DNA of 40,118 bases. Source: Peterkaempfera griseoplana (GTDB taxonomy: Bacteria; Actinomycetota; Actinomycetes; Streptomycetales; Streptomycetaceae). Positions 37,982 to 40,118 of the stretch are shown here, piece by piece. Location of the stretch: assembly GCF_001418575.1 (NCBI RefSeq), contig NZ_LIQR01000180.1, positions 1 to 40,118 of the forward strand, given 5' to 3'. A model generated the notes under the pieces. It was not told the DNA's origin and ran no database searches. It saw nothing but the letters and a program-made list of their open reading frames with translations. The position numbers were made by a program, and so were the translations under genes. The first letter of the stretch is position 1; each line of letters begins with the position of its first letter.

Positions 37982-38877
37982 GGGTATCCCGGCCACTGCG
38001 GCTGACCGGGCGGCGGGCCCTGCGGATAGCCGGGCGGCGGAGGATAGCCGTACTGGTGGCCCGGCTGCGGATAGCCGTAGCCCGGCGGCGGCCCCGGCGG
38101 CTGCGGGGCGGCCGTGCCCTGCGGGGACCCGGACATCAGCTCCCGGTCGAAGAACGGCCGGGCGTACGCGGCCATCCACATCGCCACCGGATCGTACTCG
38201 TCGGCCATCGCCACCGTGGAGACCGCCAGGCCCTCGGGGGCCACCGCGATCGAGCGCTGCATCATGGCGCGCACCGCCTCCACGGCCTGCGGCCCGGTGT
38301 CGTAGAGGTCCAGGCCGATCGCCAGATACGGCTCCCCCAGCGCGGGGCGGACCCACGCCCGGCGCAGCGCCCGCACCACCGGGGTGGCATAGGCCTGCTG
38401 GGTGAGCAGCGCATAGTAGTGCGGCGCCTGCACCTGCGGCTCGGAGACCGCCAGCGGACCTGCGGGCAGCCGGTCCAGTCCGGCGGCGATCCGCCGCAGA
38501 TCGGCCCAGGGCACCCCCACGCCGCCGCCGGGGGCGTGCGGGTCCAGCCACAGACCCCAGCGGTCCCGGTAGAGGGTCGCGGCCACCTCCCGGCCCGCGA
38601 TCTGCTCGTGGGCACGGCTCCAGCCGCTGGCCGCGAGCTGCTCCGGCGAGGTCGCACAGGGCACGTAGTTGTGCCCGCCGACCTCCATGTTCCCGTACTG
38701 CGCGTCGGGGCTGCCCGGGCTGCCCTGCCAGAGCAGCATCCACACCTGCCCCTCGGCGATGGCCCGCAACAGCACCTCGTACGCGTCATAGCGGCCCGGC
38801 GCCACCTCACGCAGCGCATGCTCCACCGAGCCGTGGGCCCACTGCCCGTGCGCGCCGCCTGCCGCTCCCGCGCTCAA
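37972..38877 (-). CDS. SseB-like protein with Pro/Gly/Tyr-rich tail
   Basis: The 301-residue protein resembles the SseB family (enhanced serine sensitivity; molecular role unclear). A helical N-terminus (about 12-45, SVEHALREVAPGRYDAYEVL) is followed by an SseB N-like region containing VWMLLWQG and a second domain (about 150-240). From about residue 255 it ends in a low-complexity tail of PPGYGYPQPGHQYGYPPPPG type repeats. The tail is typical of disordered, possibly membrane- or self-associating actinobacterial proteins. The start is TTG (38875-38877) with AGG about five bases upstream. It is followed on the same strand by, and paired with, another SseB-like gene upstream (77-base gap), suggesting duplication or a hetero-complex. 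Confidence 0.8.
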   Translation of the reverse strand: MSAGAAGGAHGQWAHGSVEHALREVAPGRYDAYEVLLRAIAEGQVWMLLWQGSPGSPDAQYGNMEVGGHNYVPCATSPEQLAASGWSRAHEQIAGREVAATLYRDRWGLWLDPHAPGGGVGVPWADLRRIAAGLDRLPAGPLAVSEPQVQAPHYYALLTQQAYATPVVRALRRAWVRPALGEPYLAIGLDLYDTGPQAVEAVRAMMQRSIAVAPEGLAVSTVAMADEYDPVAMWMAAYARPFFDRELMSGSPQGTAAPQPPGPPPGYGYPQPGHQYGYPPPPGYPQGPPPGQPQWPGYPPR

Positions 38878-38954
38878 CTCCGCCTCACCTTCTGACTGCG
38901 TCCGGCAGCACCCTAAGGGTCACCGGCCCCGGACGTCATGCCGCCCGGCCGTGG

Positions 38955-39749
38955 TCAGGCCCGGGTGAAGAACGGAGCCACATGCTCCGCCAGCCAGTCC
39001 CCGACCGGGTCCTGGGCGATGTCCAGCAGCACGATGTTCACCGGCCACGGCAGGGGCACGGTGCCCAGGGCACGGCCCAGAGCCTCGGTGGCCGCCGCCT
39101 TGTCCTCCTGCTGCCAGCGGTCCAGCTCCACCCCGACGAAGAGGACCGGCTGCTCCCCCTCCACCGAGGCCAGCGCCCGGCGGGCGGTCAGCACCACCGG
39201 GACGAAGGCCAGCTCCGCGGCGGCCGCCGCCAGGAAGTCCACCGGGTCCTCGTGCAGCCCGGGCTCGCGCAGCGCCACCCTGGCACCCGGCGCGGGAGCC
39301 ACCGCCCAGCGGTCGTCCTGCGGACCCCGGCAGAGCTCGTGCACGCCCTCGGGCGGCACCGGAACCCCCACCGGCGCTTCGGGGTTGACCGCGATGCCGA
39401 CCCCCACCGGCAGCCCCCGGGCGAACTCCCACATCGGCGCCACCGTGAAGGCCATCTGCCCGGCGATCCGCTGGAAGGTCTCCGCCGAGCTGAAGACGGG
39501 CACATAGGGGGCGCCGGCCAGCTCGATCGACGGAAGGTCCAGCGAGCCGTCCGGGCTGCCGCCGCCCGGCAGCGGCACCCACACCTGGCTGCGGGCCAGC
39601 ACCTCGAACACCCTCGGTGTCGCCCCCGGGTCCCCCAGGGCCGCCGACAGCACCTGCTCCAGCTCGTTGGCGGGCCAGCCCCCGCCCTCCATCCACTGCC
39701 CCGCCGCCGAGTGCTCGACCGGTACGCCGCCGCCTGCCGGAAAGCCCAT
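38955..39749 (-). CDS. SseB-like protein
   Basis: The 264-residue soluble protein has an N-terminal SseB domain (about 20-130, with NELEQVLSAALGD, SQVWVPLPGGG and APYVPVFSSAETF) and a C-terminal SseB-type domain (about 155-260, with VDFLAAAAAELAFVPVVLTA and EQPVLFVGVELD). It lacks the repeat tail of its neighbour. I chose the ATG at 39747-39749 because AGGG lies close upstream and the region further upstream is low complexity. Its function is unknown. It lies upstream of the other SseB-like gene, most likely in one transcript. Confidence 0.82.
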   Translation of the reverse strand: MGFPAGGGVPVEHSAAGQWMEGGGWPANELEQVLSAALGDPGATPRVFEVLARSQVWVPLPGGGSPDGSLDLPSIELAGAPYVPVFSSAETFQRIAGQMAFTVAPMWEFARGLPVGVGIAVNPEAPVGVPVPPEGVHELCRGPQDDRWAVAPAPGARVALREPGLHEDPVDFLAAAAAELAFVPVVLTARRALASVEGEQPVLFVGVELDRWQQEDKAAATEALGRALGTVPLPWPVNIVLLDIAQDPVGDWLAEHVAPFFTRA

Positions 39750-39892
39750 CTGCCCTGAACCGCCGTTCTCGCCATGCCCTGCCGGGACCCCACCGCACCT
39801 TAGTGCGCGGCCGGTGCGGGCAGCCAGGCAACACCTCGGGCACGGCCCGGAAGCAGCCCCGAACGGTCGGCCGCCACCAGCCGGACCGGCGG

Positions 39893-40118
39893 TCAGCCGA
39901 ACCGCAGCGGGGGCGAGGAGCGAGCCGCCGGCCGGTCCAGCAGCACCACCGACACCGCCCCGCCCGGCAGCCTCCCTCCGGTCTCGGCGGCCCCCTGGAC
40001 CTGGGCCAGCAGCCGCCGCCACCCCGCCCGGTGCCGGGCGAAGGCGGCGGCCGGGACGCTCCGTCCCCGTGCCAGCTGACCGCAGACCGCGGACTGCGGG
40101 TCCACGTCCAGCAGCAGC
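39893..40118 (-). CDS. Partial protein, possible AAA-33-type P-loop kinase C-terminus
   Basis: The minus strand is open from the right edge to the TGA at 39893-39895, giving 75 codons of a gene that starts beyond the window. The visible end reads LLLDVDPQSAVCGQLARGRS, then VPAAAFARHRAGWRRLLAQV, and finishes VVLLDRPAARSSPPLRFG. The LLLDVDP and GRSVPAAAFARH pieces recall the lid and post-lid parts of small P-loop kinases (AAA-33 or zeta-toxin-like) common in Streptomyces. The N-terminal Walker A needed to prove this is not visible. It is on the strand of the SseB-like genes, 143 bases upstream. Confidence 0.5.
   Translation of the reverse strand, partial: LLLDVDPQSAVCGQLARGRSVPAAAFARHRAGWRRLLAQVQGAAETGGRLPGGAVSVVLLDRPAARSSPPLRFG

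Overview
The window is high-GC actinobacterial chromosome, most likely a Streptomyces or close relative. GC is above 70 percent, GTG and TTG starts are common, several -10 elements sit directly upstream of start codons, and the gene order (serA-ilvCNB-cdgE ... gatBAC-rmdB-ligA ... mnmA ... peptide ABC operon) matches my memory of the Streptomyces core chromosome. I see no tRNA, rRNA, IS element, prophage or CRISPR array. Almost everything is on the minus strand; the exceptions are an IclR-type regulator (27914-28750) and a DUF885 protein (36438-37964).

Layout. 1-760: the start of a secreted or anchored protein running off the left edge, and a 37-residue small ORF followed by a 13-bp tandem repeat. 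1168-6889: serine and branched-chain amino acid biosynthesis. ilvB, ilvN and ilvC follow a 13-codon leader peptide (M-R-T-R-I-L-V-L...) and a factor-independent terminator, a typical attenuator; serA lies downstream with its own probable promoter. 6923-9868: a membrane PAS-GGDEF-EAL protein (cdgE-like) with an intact cyclase motif, a badly eroded EAL domain and a near-consensus BldD box upstream. 10079-14488: a 2-hydroxyacid dehydrogenase, a large LuxR/AAA (LAL) regulator and a 63-residue small protein. 14749-18401: gatC-gatA-91-residue membrane protein-gatB, the tRNA-dependent amidotransferase set.

18675-27798: a second GGDEF-EAL protein (rmdB-like, EAL intact), then in reverse order ligA, a short cobalamin-independent methionine-synthase-like protein, a short-chain dehydrogenase, a LOG-family protein, mnmA and a cysteine desulfurase. 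The last two together make 2-thiouridine in tRNA. 27914-29351: an IclR regulator and a TRIC-type membrane protein whose 3' ends overlap. 29528-35812: a five-gene peptide ABC importer ordered permease, binding lipoprotein, permease, ATPase, ATPase, with GC-rich stem-loops in three of its gaps and a long inverted repeat after it. 36438-40118: a DUF885 protein, two SseB-like proteins, and the 3' end of a possible P-loop kinase.

Two regulatory themes stand out: two cyclic-di-GMP proteins 9 kb apart with opposite predicted active domains, and RNA-level control (attenuator, intercistronic hairpins, terminators that contain stop codons). I found no defence island or clearly new multi-gene system. 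The observations most worth following are the structure of the ilv leader, the eroded EAL domain under a BldD-like operator, the 91-residue membrane protein inside the gat operon, and the uncharacterised small ORFs.
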